A stretch of DNA of 64,000 nucleotides, taken from assembly GCA_017548045.1 (NCBI GenBank), contig JAFYNR010000012.1, positions 1 to 64,000 on the forward strand, written 5' to 3'. The notes under the pieces were generated by a model. The model saw nothing but the letters and a program-made list of their open reading frames with translations. It did not search any database and was not told where the DNA came from. The stretch is from Clostridia bacterium (GTDB taxonomy: Bacteria > Bacillota > Clostridia > Oscillospirales > Acutalibacteraceae). The translations under genes were made by a program, and so were the position numbers. Positions 54,155-62,911 of the stretch are shown one piece after another; the stretch's first letter is position 1; each line of letters starts with the position of its first letter.

Positions 54155-55879
54155 ATGATCAGTTCAGACAATCTTTGTATGAGTTGTATGAAGGAAATAG
54201 GCGAAAAAAAGCAGTGTCCCTTTTGCGGATATCATGCTGACTCTGCTCAGATTCCGCCCTATCTGCCCGTAAGAACGGTTATTTCAAACCGCTACCTTGT
54301 GGGTAAAATGCTGGAATACAACGGTGAGGGCGCTACATATATCGGCTGGGATCTCACCGAGCGAAAAGCCGTTAAAATCAGGGAGTTCATCCCCGATTCC
54401 TTCACCACAAGAACAACTTCAAATCTTACCCTGCAGGTTATGAGAGGCAGTGAGAATGTATTTCTCGAACTGCGTCAGAGCTTTGTTGAACTCTGGACAA
54501 AGCTTGCAAGGCTCCGGGGTCTTTCCGCCCTCATAAGCGTTACGGATGTCGTGAACGATTACGGCACATCCTTTGCAATTTATGACCATTTTGAAGGCAT
54601 TTCACTGCGTGATTTTCTTCTGCGCAGCAAGACGGGCTACGTTTCGTGGGAAAAAGCGAGAACCCTGCTTATGCCCATTCTTTCAACACTGGGCACCCTT
54701 CATTCCTCGGGCATTATTCACAGAGGAATATCTCCCTCAACCCTTATTATCGGCCCCGACGGAAAAATAAAAATCACCGGCTTCTGCACAGGTGCCGCAA
54801 GAAATTCAAGAAGCGATCTCAACAGCCAGCTTTACGACGGCTATGCCGCCATTGAGCAGTACGGCTTTGACGGCGGTCAGGGCACCTGGACGGATATCTA
54901 TGCCTTTGCCGCAGTGCTTTACCGCACGCTTATCGGCAGCGACCCAATTTCTGCAAAAGAGAGAATGAGCAACGATAAGCTTATGGTGCCCGGCAAATTT
55001 GCAGAGGCACTGCCTGCTTACGTTATAAACGGTCTTATCAACGCTCTTCAGATTCTGCCCGAAGACAGAACAAGAACCGTTGAGCAGCTCCGCGCCGAGC
55101 TTTCGGCTTCACCTGCGGCGGCCTCCGCGTCCGGCGGTTATCAGAAGCCCGTACCCCCTGCCGCACCCTCAGGTGCCGCAAGACCTCAGCCCAAGCCTGT
55201 ACGCACTGCAGAGCCCAAGGGCGAAGGAGCAAAATCCCCCGATAACGGCAACGGCAAAAAGACGGTAATTCTTACTGCGGCAATCAGCCTTGCGGTGGGA
55301 ATGATTATATTCGCAATCCTTATGTTCGGCCCTCTGCGCGAGCACGTAACCTTCCTTGGCAGCGGCAATACCGACAGCACAATCACCACCACCGAGGGTG
55401 AGCTTGTTGAGGTGCCCGGCTTTACGGGCAGACTTTTCCTTGATATTTCATCGAATCCCGTTTTCACAAAGAACTTCGTGTTTGTTGATGAATACGTTTA
55501 CGACAGCGAGGTTGACGTGGGATATATCGTTAACCAAAGCATAAAGGCAGGCGAAAAGGTGCCTGCAGGCACAAAAATCACCCTTTACGTCAGCAAAGGT
55601 GAAGAAGAAATCATTCTTCCCGACGTTACAGGCTCCGATTACGAGGAGGCTAAGCTTCGCCTTGAAGAGCTGGGCTTCATATGCAAAATCAGTGAGAGGA
55701 ACGACAGCTCATACAGACCCAACGAGGTTATTTCAATGTCACCGATTGCGGAAAAGGCATACTCCAAGGGCTCAACCGTTTTCCTCATTGTCAACATCGC
55801 TGAGGCCGAAACCGTTACGGACGAATACGGCAACATCGTTGAAACCGAAGAAGAATCGTCCGAAGAAGAAATTTATTGA
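54155..55879 (+). CDS. Ser/Thr pseudokinase with zinc ribbon and two PASTA domains
   Basis: 574 residues from ATG 54155 behind AAAAGGAGAG. A zinc ribbon (CMSCMKEI...CPFCG, 8-24) precedes a PknB-like kinase domain (about 45-330). The ATP Lys is kept (KAVKIREF, K74), but HRD is HRG (189-191), its Asn is Thr196, and DFG is GFC (209-211), so the catalytic and Mg-binding Asp are both lost. A Pro-rich linker, one membrane helix (about 369-390) and two extracellular PASTA repeats (about 415-550; GSDYEEAKLRLEELGFICKI) follow, then an acidic tail. Architecture is that of cell-wall-sensing PknB kinases, but as a pseudokinase it may signal by binding. Confidence 0.87.
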   Translation: MISSDNLCMSCMKEIGEKKQCPFCGYHADSAQIPPYLPVRTVISNRYLVGKMLEYNGEGATYIGWDLTERKAVKIREFIPDSFTTRTTSNLTLQVMRGSENVFLELRQSFVELWTKLARLRGLSALISVTDVVNDYGTSFAIYDHFEGISLRDFLLRSKTGYVSWEKARTLLMPILSTLGTLHSSGIIHRGISPSTLIIGPDGKIKITGFCTGAARNSRSDLNSQLYDGYAAIEQYGFDGGQGTWTDIYAFAAVLYRTLIGSDPISAKERMSNDKLMVPGKFAEALPAYVINGLINALQILPEDRTRTVEQLRAELSASPAAASASGGYQKPVPPAAPSGAARPQPKPVRTAEPKGEGAKSPDNGNGKKTVILTAAISLAVGMIIFAILMFGPLREHVTFLGSGNTDSTITTTEGELVEVPGFTGRLFLDISSNPVFTKNFVFVDEYVYDSEVDVGYIVNQSIKAGEKVPAGTKITLYVSKGEEEIILPDVTGSDYEEAKLRLEELGFICKISERNDSSYRPNEVISMSPIAEKAYSKGSTVFLIVNIAEAETVTDEYGNIVETEEESSEEEIY

Positions 55880-55920
55880 TTTTACGGGCGGCCTTGCGGG
55901 GTCGCCCCGTGTTTTTGAAT

Positions 55921-56979
55921 ATGAAGCTTACTTTTCCCGATTACTTTAAGGAATTTTCCTGCATTGCAGATAAATGCACCGACACCTGCTGTAACGGCTG
56001 GGACGTTGTGATTGACGGCGAAAGCCTTGAATATTACAGAAACCTCGGCGGAGACTACGGCGAAAAAATCCGCAGCCTGATTACCGTTGACGGGGACGGC
56101 GACAGCATTTTCATTTCAGAAAACGGCAGATGCCCGTTCCTTCTTGACAGCGGTCTGTGCGATATGTATATCAATCTGGGTCACGGCTGTCTTTCAAGAA
56201 CCTGCCGCATTTTCCCCAGATTCACAAACGCCTTCGGTTCAAGGGCTGAAACAGGGCTTTCCCTCTCCTGCCCCGAGACGGCAAGGCTGATTTTTGAAAG
56301 CAAAAATCCCGTAACGTTCACAACGGAGGATACAGACGGCGGAATTCTGCCTGCGGATTTTGACCCCGGGCTTTATTTTACACTGCTCAAGGTCCGAAAA
56401 ACGGCGATAAATATACTTCAGAACAGAAATTTCTCAATAAACGAACGGCTGTGCGCCTTTCTGCGATATTCAGAGCTTGTTCAGGAATTTATTGATGCTT
56501 CCGAATACGAAGGCGCCGAGAGCATTGACGCCTCACCGCTTTTCGGGAACACGGAATATTCGCCTTCCCGTGTAAAGCGTGCACTGAAAGGAATTTTCAA
56601 GGCTTTTGAGCCCATGGAATTCATAGACGGCAATTATCCGTCGGTTCTTTCAGAGGCTCAGACCGTTGATATGCAAGGCTTTACGGCAGACGGTATACTC
56701 ATCGAGCATCTTGCGGTATACTTCCTTCACCGCTATTTCATCACCGCCGCCTATGACGGCAGACTGCTTGAAAAAGCAATTTTTGCCGCTGTGTGTACGG
56801 TTGTGATTATGAGAATTTCAGCCTCACGTAACGACGATTTTCAGACTGTTTCGCAGAAATTTTCAAAAGAAATCGAGCACTCGGCACTGAATATGGAAAT
56901 TCTGGTGAAAGCAATCAGAAAAAGCCGATGCTTCAGCGTGGAAAACTTAATAAATATCCTTTCGGAAAAGGAGAAATAA
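55921..56979 (+). CDS. FliB-like Cys-cluster protein (lysine-N-methylase family)
   Basis: 352 residues from the ATG at 55921; a start at 55876 would overlap the upstream stop. The N-terminal cluster FSCIADKCTDTCCNGWDVVID, followed by CPFLLDSGLCDMYINLGHGC and LSRTCRIFPR, is the YkgJ/FliB pattern: Cys residues for an Fe-S or metal site. FliB methylates flagellin lysines, but no flagellar genes are in view and many clostridial homologues occur without them. The rest is helical. It lies between the pseudokinase (41 bp) and GH92 (1 bp) genes and is probably co-transcribed with GH92. Confidence 0.82.
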   Translation: MKLTFPDYFKEFSCIADKCTDTCCNGWDVVIDGESLEYYRNLGGDYGEKIRSLITVDGDGDSIFISENGRCPFLLDSGLCDMYINLGHGCLSRTCRIFPRFTNAFGSRAETGLSLSCPETARLIFESKNPVTFTTEDTDGGILPADFDPGLYFTLLKVRKTAINILQNRNFSINERLCAFLRYSELVQEFIDASEYEGAESIDASPLFGNTEYSPSRVKRALKGIFKAFEPMEFIDGNYPSVLSEAQTVDMQGFTADGILIEHLAVYFLHRYFITAAYDGRLLEKAIFAAVCTVVIMRISASRNDDFQTVSQKFSKEIEHSALNMEILVKAIRKSRCFSVENLINILSEKEK

Positions 56980-56980
56980 A

Positions 56981-59029
56981 ATGAAATACTGCAATTACGT
57001 CAACACAAAGCAGGGCAGCAAATCCGTTCACCGTTACTCAAACGGCAACACTCTGCCCCTTGTTCAGCTTCCCTTCGGTATGACTGCATTTGCGCCTCAG
57101 ACCGTTGAAGGCAACGTCAGATGGTATTACCATCCCGACAGCCGCAGCTTTGAGGGTCTCAGGCTTACCCATCAGCCCTCCCCCTGGATTGCGGATTACG
57201 GTGCAATGATATTTATGCCCCAGAATAAACTTCTCGGAGGCTTTGACGGTGAAGACCGCTGGTCGGGCTTCCGCCCCGAGGATGCGGTGCTGACTCCTTA
57301 TTATCTCAGATACCGCCTTCTGCGTTCAAGGTGTGACCTTGAGGTTACACCTACTGAAAGATGTGCGGTAATCAGAACCTCATTTGACGAAGGCGGAGAT
57401 AATTATTTTTCGGTGCTTCCCGTAAAAGGAATGTGCAGCTACCGTTTCGACAAAAAAACAAACACACTCTATGCGACAACGGATATGCATATGAGCGGCG
57501 AAGCGGTGAAATTCAAAAACTACATAGTGCTTAAATTCCCCGAGGGCAGTGTGAATGCCGAAAAAACGCTTATAAGCAATGACGATAAATTCAGAAACGG
57601 CACGAAGTGCAGAGGCAAAAAAGCAGGTATCCACGTTTATCTTAACGAAAGGGTTACGGAAATCAGGCTTGCCTCATCCTACGTAAGCTTCAGTCAGGCG
57701 CTTCTTAACCTTGAAACGGAGCTTTCGGGCAAGAGCTTCAACGACGTCAAAGCCTCTGCGGAAGATATCTGGGAGGGTTACCTTTCAAGAGTCAGAATCG
57801 AAACCAAGGATAAGAAGCTTCTTAAAACCTTCTATTCCTGTATGTACCGTGCATTCCTCTACCCCCATAAGTGTTACGAATACGATAAAAACGGCAATGC
57901 AATTCACTACTGTCCCCACGACGGCTCGGTGAAAAACGGCGTAAGATACACGGATAACGGCTTCTGGGATACTTACCGCACCGTCTACCCCTTCTTTGCC
58001 CTTGTTGCAAAGGATGAGCTTCGTGAAATGCTTGTTGCCTTCATCAACGAATACAAGGAAAGCGGCTGGCTTCCCCGTTGGCTTTCAATCGGCGAATGCG
58101 GCTGTATGCCCAGCACCCTTATCGACGCCGTTATCTGCGACTGTGCAGTCAAAGGATTCATCGATAATGACTTGCTTGAAGTTGCCCTTGAGGGTATGCT
58201 CAAGCATTCCGTAACCAACGCACCTGCACGCCGCTTCGGCAGAAACGGTGCGGAGGAATACTGCAAGCTGGGCTACGTTTCATACGAAACCGAAAAAGAA
58301 AGCGTAAACCTTACCCTTGATGCGGCTTACGGTGACTGGTGTATTGCGGAAATCGCAAAAATTCTGGGCAAAGAGGATATCGAAAAAGAATACAGAAAGC
58401 GTGCCCTTAACTACAAAAATCTTTTCGACCCCGAAACGGGCTTTATGCGTGCCAAGGATAAAAAAGGCAATTTCAGACCCGGTTTCATTCCCGAGGGCTG
58501 GGGCAGGGATTACACCGAAGGCAGTGCCTGGCAGAATTCATTTGCAGTGCCCCACGATATTGAGGGTCTTGCAGAGCTTTACGGCGGCAAGGATAAGCTG
58601 ATTGCAAAAATCGACGAGCTTTTCGCAACTCCGCCCCACTACGATATCATCGGCTACGGCTGTGAAATCCACGAAATCACCGAAATGGCGGCGGTGGATT
58701 TCGGTCAGTGCGGTATGAACAATCAGCCTTCCTTCCATATTCCTTATATCTATTCGGCATTGGGCGAGGTTGAGAAATCCGCTTACTGGGTAAAGAAAAT
58801 CTGCGATAAGCTTTTCTCATACGAGGATGACGGCTTCCCCGGTGACGAGGATAACGGCACAACCGCAATATGGTATATTTTCGGCGTGCTGGGACTTTAC
58901 CCCTTCTGCCCCGGCAGACCCGAATATGTAAAAGGCATAAAGCAGGTTGACAAGGCATTCATCGGCGATAAAGAGCTTGACGTCAACAGTTTTGAAGGCA
59001 ATAAAATTCAGTATAAAGACCTTATCTAA
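56981..59029 (+). CDS. GH92 alpha-mannosidase
   Basis: 682 residues, no signal peptide. Calcium-dependent exo-alpha-mannosidase family. N-terminal beta-sandwich starts YVNTKQGSKSVHRYSNGNTL and SFEGLRLTHQPSPWIADYG. The (alpha/alpha)6 domain has GFWDTYRTVYPFFALV, NSFAVPHDIEGLAELYGG, GMNNQPSFHIPYIYSALG and GDEDNGTTAIWYIFGVLGLY, the last two being family landmarks. Somewhat shorter than Bacteroides members and cytoplasmic, so it probably acts on imported manno-oligosaccharides or N-glycan fragments. ATG follows AAAAGGAGAAATAAA. Followed 16 bp later by a ChbG-type gene. Confidence 0.94.
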   Translation: MKYCNYVNTKQGSKSVHRYSNGNTLPLVQLPFGMTAFAPQTVEGNVRWYYHPDSRSFEGLRLTHQPSPWIADYGAMIFMPQNKLLGGFDGEDRWSGFRPEDAVLTPYYLRYRLLRSRCDLEVTPTERCAVIRTSFDEGGDNYFSVLPVKGMCSYRFDKKTNTLYATTDMHMSGEAVKFKNYIVLKFPEGSVNAEKTLISNDDKFRNGTKCRGKKAGIHVYLNERVTEIRLASSYVSFSQALLNLETELSGKSFNDVKASAEDIWEGYLSRVRIETKDKKLLKTFYSCMYRAFLYPHKCYEYDKNGNAIHYCPHDGSVKNGVRYTDNGFWDTYRTVYPFFALVAKDELREMLVAFINEYKESGWLPRWLSIGECGCMPSTLIDAVICDCAVKGFIDNDLLEVALEGMLKHSVTNAPARRFGRNGAEEYCKLGYVSYETEKESVNLTLDAAYGDWCIAEIAKILGKEDIEKEYRKRALNYKNLFDPETGFMRAKDKKGNFRPGFIPEGWGRDYTEGSAWQNSFAVPHDIEGLAELYGGKDKLIAKIDELFATPPHYDIIGYGCEIHEITEMAAVDFGQCGMNNQPSFHIPYIYSALGEVEKSAYWVKKICDKLFSYEDDGFPGDEDNGTTAIWYIFGVLGLYPFCPGRPEYVKGIKQVDKAFIGDKELDVNSFEGNKIQYKDLI

Positions 59030-59045
59030 GGAAGGAGAAATATAA

Positions 59046-59945
59046 ATGGACAGATATCTTATCATCAACGCAGACGACTTCGGTATGTGCAGAGGTGCAA
59101 ACCTTGCGGTTATGGACCTTATGAAAGACCCCGACAGCGCACTTACCTCAACAACAATCATGACCCCCTGCGCCTGGGCACCCGAGGCCTGTCAGTTTGC
59201 GGCGCAGAACCCCGACCTTGCAATCGGTGTTCACCTTACCTTTACAAGCGAATGGTCAAAATACCGCTGGGCACCCGTAAACTCAAAGAATACGGATTCT
59301 CTCCGTGACGAAGAAGGCTTTATGTGGCACGAAAGCGATCAGGTTGAGAAGAACGTTGACATTGATGAGGTTGAAGGCGAAATCAGAGCGCAGATTGAAC
59401 GCTGCAAGAAGCTGGGTCTTGTTACCCCCTCACATCTTGACAACCATATGGGCTCACTTTACGGCATTGAAACAGGCAGATTTGAGCTTCTTCAGAAAAC
59501 ACTTGAAATCGCAGGCGAATACGGTCTGCCCTTCCGTCTGCCCGGTCACATTACCGACGAAATGATGGGCAACTCAATGCTTGAAATCAACGTTGACAAG
59601 AGTATGATTGAAATGGTATTCGGCAAGATTGTTGAGTTTGCAAACGCTATGGGCGTTGCAATCCCCGATTACCTTATCCCCAACGAATGGGGCGGACCCC
59701 AGGATGAAAGCTACGAGAATTTCAGAGAATATCTCTATGACCTCTACGCAAGCTTCCCCGAGGGCATAACCGAAACCTATCTGCATCCCTCACTTGAAAC
59801 CGACGACCTCAAAGGAACTTCGGGCTGTTGGGAACGCAGAGTATGGGAATACAGAGTTATGAAGGACCCTGCAACAAAGCAGCATATCGAGGCTCACGGC
59901 ATAAAGCTTATCAACTACCGTGACCTTGCGGCTATGAAAAAATAA
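59046..59945 (+). CDS. ChbG/HpnK (YdjC)-family carbohydrate deacetylase
   Basis: 299 residues, cytoplasmic. IINADDFGMCRGANLAVMDL holds the Asp-Asp metal/catalytic pair, AIGVHLTFTSEW the first metal His, and THSxDxH-like PSHLDNHMGSLYGI the second; the C-terminal ETYLHPSLE gives the last conserved His. Members remove N-acetyl groups from chitobiose-like or related disaccharides. Next to GH92, a role in N-glycan or amino-sugar oligosaccharide use is plausible. Start follows AAGGAAGGAG. Confidence 0.92.
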   Translation: MDRYLIINADDFGMCRGANLAVMDLMKDPDSALTSTTIMTPCAWAPEACQFAAQNPDLAIGVHLTFTSEWSKYRWAPVNSKNTDSLRDEEGFMWHESDQVEKNVDIDEVEGEIRAQIERCKKLGLVTPSHLDNHMGSLYGIETGRFELLQKTLEIAGEYGLPFRLPGHITDEMMGNSMLEINVDKSMIEMVFGKIVEFANAMGVAIPDYLIPNEWGGPQDESYENFREYLYDLYASFPEGITETYLHPSLETDDLKGTSGCWERRVWEYRVMKDPATKQHIEAHGIKLINYRDLAAMKK

Positions 59946-59952
59946 AAAAACA

Positions 59953-59986
59953 CGGCACAACGGATTTACCGCTGTGCCGCTTTTTT
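59953..59986. terminator. Bidirectional terminator between the deacetylase and phage module
   Basis: 11-bp stem CGGCACAACGG/CCGCTGTGCCG with a G-T pair, T6 on the plus strand and T7 on the minus strand. Confidence 0.9.
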
Positions 59987-60827
59987 ATCTGAACGCTACG
60001 TATCTGTAAGTTGTGCCAAGCTCGTTAAGTGACGGATAACAGTTCATAACACCTTCAGAGGTTGAGCTTTTCGCCTTGAAGCCCGAATTCGTCAGCTCAA
60101 GCCCCAGTGTAGCACCGCTGTTGAAGCCTACACCGCAGTATACACTGCTTTTGCCCGTTGAGGTATTCGTTGTCATCAGAGGCATTCCGTTGACCATAAC
60201 AATAACAACGCTGGGGCTGAAATTCAGATTCACCGACGTTGTACCGTTACCCGTACCGAAGTACGAGCCCGTAACAAAGGGCGTATCAAGGAATTCCTTC
60301 TGGGACGGCGAAACGTGGATATCCTCATTGCGGATATGCGTACCGCAAAGCAGATCCTTTGTAAGGAACGAGGGGAAATCAAGGCTTGACGTTGCCGCAG
60401 GGCAGAGGGATGCATTGACCGTTGCCCACGCCGTAAGCACAAAGGCATCCGTATCTCTGTCCGATACAACGGATTCACAGCCCGAATTGAGAATATCAAG
60501 CCCCGAGGCGAAGGTCAGGCAGTCAATAATATCCGTAAACGCATCGTGGCACGCTTCACCGCCCCACGAATAAGGTGCGTGGATTGAAAGCCTGAGTCTG
60601 ATTTTTGCCTGCCTGCAATATTCGTTTTCAACAAGCACGCCCTCGTCGTTTTCCGTAAAGGAATCGACGATTTCCATTCCCTCAATACCTACCGCAACGG
60701 TGGTGTGCCTGAGAGGAATCGCCTTTTTCACCGCAGGGAATTCCGTAAGAAACCTTATTTCGGAAAGCTCCTCTCTCGTTTTAAGCCAGTCAACGATATT
60801 TGCGGGCAATGCGCTTATTTCACTCAT
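59985..60827 (-). CDS. Phage protein joining a tail-completion-like part to a fibre-like part
   Basis: 280 residues. Residues 1-160 (LPANIVDWLKTREELSEIRF, IPLRHTTVAVGIEGMEI, then a regularly spaced alpha/beta pattern) resemble tail-terminator/completion proteins. Residues 165-280 (GSYFGTGNGTTSVNLNFSPS followed by VVIVMVNG and GATLGLELTNSGF) resemble a tip domain of Firmicute phage fibre or surface proteins. Both assignments are by pattern and moderate. It is the last gene of the leftward module; a GAGGTG site precedes the ATG. Tail genes normally expected after it are missing. Confidence 0.6.
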   Translation of the reverse strand: MSEISALPANIVDWLKTREELSEIRFLTEFPAVKKAIPLRHTTVAVGIEGMEIVDSFTENDEGVLVENEYCRQAKIRLRLSIHAPYSWGGEACHDAFTDIIDCLTFASGLDILNSGCESVVSDRDTDAFVLTAWATVNASLCPAATSSLDFPSFLTKDLLCGTHIRNEDIHVSPSQKEFLDTPFVTGSYFGTGNGTTSVNLNFSPSVVIVMVNGMPLMTTNTSTGKSSVYCGVGFNSGATLGLELTNSGFKAKSSTSEGVMNCYPSLNELGTTYRYVAFR

Positions 60828-60837
60828 AAATCACACC

Positions 60838-61170
60838 TCATTCCGTTTCAACCATAACTCGGATAATCGCCCATATATAGAACGGGCTTTCGCCGTTATA
60901 AACCTTTTCGGCACGGTCAATTCTGTATTTTTCGCCCAGACAGTAAATATACGAGCCGTCTGCGGCGGCGGTAAGGTCAGGGTCGGGAGGCCCGATGTAA
61001 AGATAGTGACCCTGTGAATTGTAACCGATTTCCGTGTTGACACCGTAAAGATACATTTTGTTTTTATATCTCAGAGGGCTGATGAAAGCCCTCGTTTCGG
61101 TTTTTTCTCCGTCTTTTGATACAAACGCCGCAGGTCTGCCGTAATGCCTGAAAACAGGTTCAATATTCAT
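60838..61170 (-). CDS. Small phage protein, possible head-closure/connector
   Basis: 110 residues, beta-rich (RYKNKMYLYGVNTEIGYNSQ, HYLYIGPPDPDL, YRIDRAEKVYNGESPFYIWA). The pattern of a short protein describing two beta-barrel halves right after the connector gene fits head-closure (stopper) proteins of siphophages, but no specific match is recalled. It overlaps the preceding gene by ATGA. Confidence 0.65.
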   Translation of the reverse strand: MNIEPVFRHYGRPAAFVSKDGEKTETRAFISPLRYKNKMYLYGVNTEIGYNSQGHYLYIGPPDPDLTAAADGSYIYCLGEKYRIDRAEKVYNGESPFYIWAIIRVMVETE

Positions 61171-61532
61171 ACGCTCACCTGCCCGAAGAAAAATCCGTCA
61201 TCCTTAAGCAGAGACAGTGCCGCAAGCATAGCCTCTGTCTTTTCTTTTTCAGCCTGCTCAATGAGTGCATTGGGCGAAACGCTGACGGTTACGTCGCCCG
61301 CCTTGAAGGAGGTCATACCCTCTGCGGAATGCATATTTCTGATACAGAGGCGGTGGTTAACCATTGCCGCCGCAAGGTTTATGAGCCTTACGTCGGAGCA
61401 CTCCGCCGAGTTCTTTATACGGGGCATAAGCTCCCTTGCCGCCGCGGTGCAGAGAGGAGCAAGCTCCTCGTCCGTACCTTGGGGTGAATAATATTCCTTC
61501 AGAGCAGAAAGAATGCTCAGACAGTCAATCAA
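61167..61532 (-). CDS. Probable phage head-tail connector (adaptor-like)
   Basis: 121 residues, mostly helical (LSILSALKEYYSPQGTDEEL, LCTAAARELMPRIK, VRLINLAAAMVNHRLCI) as in gp6/gp15-like head-tail connectors that follow the capsid gene. It lies 14 bp downstream of the capsid gene and overlaps the next gene by 4 bp. Confidence 0.65.
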   Translation of the reverse strand: MIDCLSILSALKEYYSPQGTDEELAPLCTAAARELMPRIKNSAECSDVRLINLAAAMVNHRLCIRNMHSAEGMTSFKAGDVTVSVSPNALIEQAEKEKTEAMLAALSLLKDDGFFFGQVSV

Positions 61533-61546
61533 GCCGAAACCCTCCG

Positions 61547-62551
61547 TTAAACGGAAAGCACCTTTGATGCACCGTCAAAAATCTTTGCAAAGCCTGCTGT
61601 GCAGCTGATAACCGCACGCTCAAGCTGACGGTCAATAAGCTTATCATATTCCGTCATAATGTCGCCTGCCTTGACCATTTCAAGTGCGGCAGTCTTATCA
61701 ATACCGATAAGCTTGCCCTCACCTGCGGATGCAGACTTGAGAAGCTTTGCGCCCAGAGGTGTAATCATATCACCGCTGCCGTGGAAGTTAAGGCCTGCCG
61801 CCGCATCCCTGAACTGCTCCATATTGAGCATCTGTGCGGTAACCGCAGGGTCGGCAATGATTGTGTTAAGCTCATAGGGGTCAAAGCCGTTCCAGAAGTT
61901 GACAAGGTCGGCATAGGTAAGAGTGCCTGCCTGTGCACAGCTTACAACCTCTGCCGCATTGCCGCTGCCGTCACCGTTTTCAATAACGCCGATGGCATCC
62001 TTGAGAAGGGTTCTCGCAATGTATGCGCCGATCTGACGGAGAGTTACGGTGAAAAGGTCAAGGCGCTGAAAACGGATTGCCTCGTATGAAGCAACAAGGC
62101 TTCTGCCTCTCTTTTTGAGGCTTACAAGGTTATCCTTGGTGTGAACGGTGGTTTCGGGGATGAACGCACCCTCCTTCACAACTTTAAGCTCCTTCTCATC
62201 CTCTGTGGGAATCGAAGTGATTGAACGGTAATCAAGACCGTCAATAACCGTTGTGGATGCTACAATATCCGAAAGAATATCCGCCTGTTCAAGACCCTGT
62301 CTTACGGCTCTTGAAACGTATTCGGGGAAAAGCACCGCACTGTCGGAATTCTTGAAGAACTTGTCAACAACGTCGCTTGAGGGTCCGCCTACCTTGATGC
62401 CGAAGCGCTTGAGCTGACGCTGATATGCGTCAAGACCCTCCATTGACGTGCCCTTGTAGTTTTCGGTAGGGTCAATGCTTTCAAGCGCCTTTGTGAAGTT
62501 GCCCGATGCATAAAGACCCTTTTCAAGTCTGATATTATCAAAATTAGCCAT
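61547..62551 (-). CDS. Phage major capsid protein (HK97-fold type)
   Basis: 334 residues. ESIDPTENYKGTSMEGLDAY at the N-terminus, SDIVASTTVIDGLDYRSITS as the spine-helix/E-loop region and ETTVHTKDNLVSLKKRGRSL as an inner P-domain block agree with HK97-like capsids of Firmicute phages. The absence of a long N-terminal delta domain fits a separate scaffold or protease function in the upstream gene. The start follows AAGGAGG. Neighbours on both sides are phage head genes. Confidence 0.85.
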   Translation of the reverse strand: MANFDNIRLEKGLYASGNFTKALESIDPTENYKGTSMEGLDAYQRQLKRFGIKVGGPSSDVVDKFFKNSDSAVLFPEYVSRAVRQGLEQADILSDIVASTTVIDGLDYRSITSIPTEDEKELKVVKEGAFIPETTVHTKDNLVSLKKRGRSLVASYEAIRFQRLDLFTVTLRQIGAYIARTLLKDAIGVIENGDGSGNAAEVVSCAQAGTLTYADLVNFWNGFDPYELNTIIADPAVTAQMLNMEQFRDAAAGLNFHGSGDMITPLGAKLLKSASAGEGKLIGIDKTAALEMVKAGDIMTEYDKLIDRQLERAVISCTAGFAKIFDGASKVLSV

Positions 62552-62563
62552 TTCAATTCCTCC

Positions 62564-62899
62564 TTACATAATGAACGTTACGGTTGAATCGGCTTCGTTA
62601 ACCGCAACAACAAGATATTCTCTGCCCTCGGCACCTGACTTGACGCCGTCACTGCCGCAGACAAGGCTTGCGTAGCCTGCCTCAACAGAGCCGCTGTACT
62701 TTGCAGTTACCGCACCGCTGAGCTGTACGCTTGCGTAGCCGCCGCTGCATTCGGTTGCAATGCCGCAGAACACATCGCCGTCGGCACAGACAGTAACCGT
62801 GCCCGAACCGTTCATCTTTACGGGTGTGCCCTTTGCAATTTCTTCGTTTGCCTTAAAAGTTGCGGTGTTTTCGTTAAAACCGCAGAATGATACTGACAT
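62564..62899 (-). CDS. Capsid decoration-like protein (DUF2190-type)
   Basis: 111 residues, beta-rich and glycine/alanine-rich: FKANEEIAKGTPVKMNGSGT, VTVCADGDVFCGIATECSGG, VQLSGAVTAKYSGSVEAGYA. The pattern of a short SH3-like barrel between protease and capsid genes matches DUF2190/decoration proteins. GGAGG precedes its ATG; 12 bp separate it from the capsid gene. Confidence 0.72.
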   Translation of the reverse strand: MSVSFCGFNENTATFKANEEIAKGTPVKMNGSGTVTVCADGDVFCGIATECSGGYASVQLSGAVTAKYSGSVEAGYASLVCGSDGVKSGAEGREYLVVAVNEADSTVTFIM

Positions 62900-62911
62900 A
62901 ATTTTTCCTCC

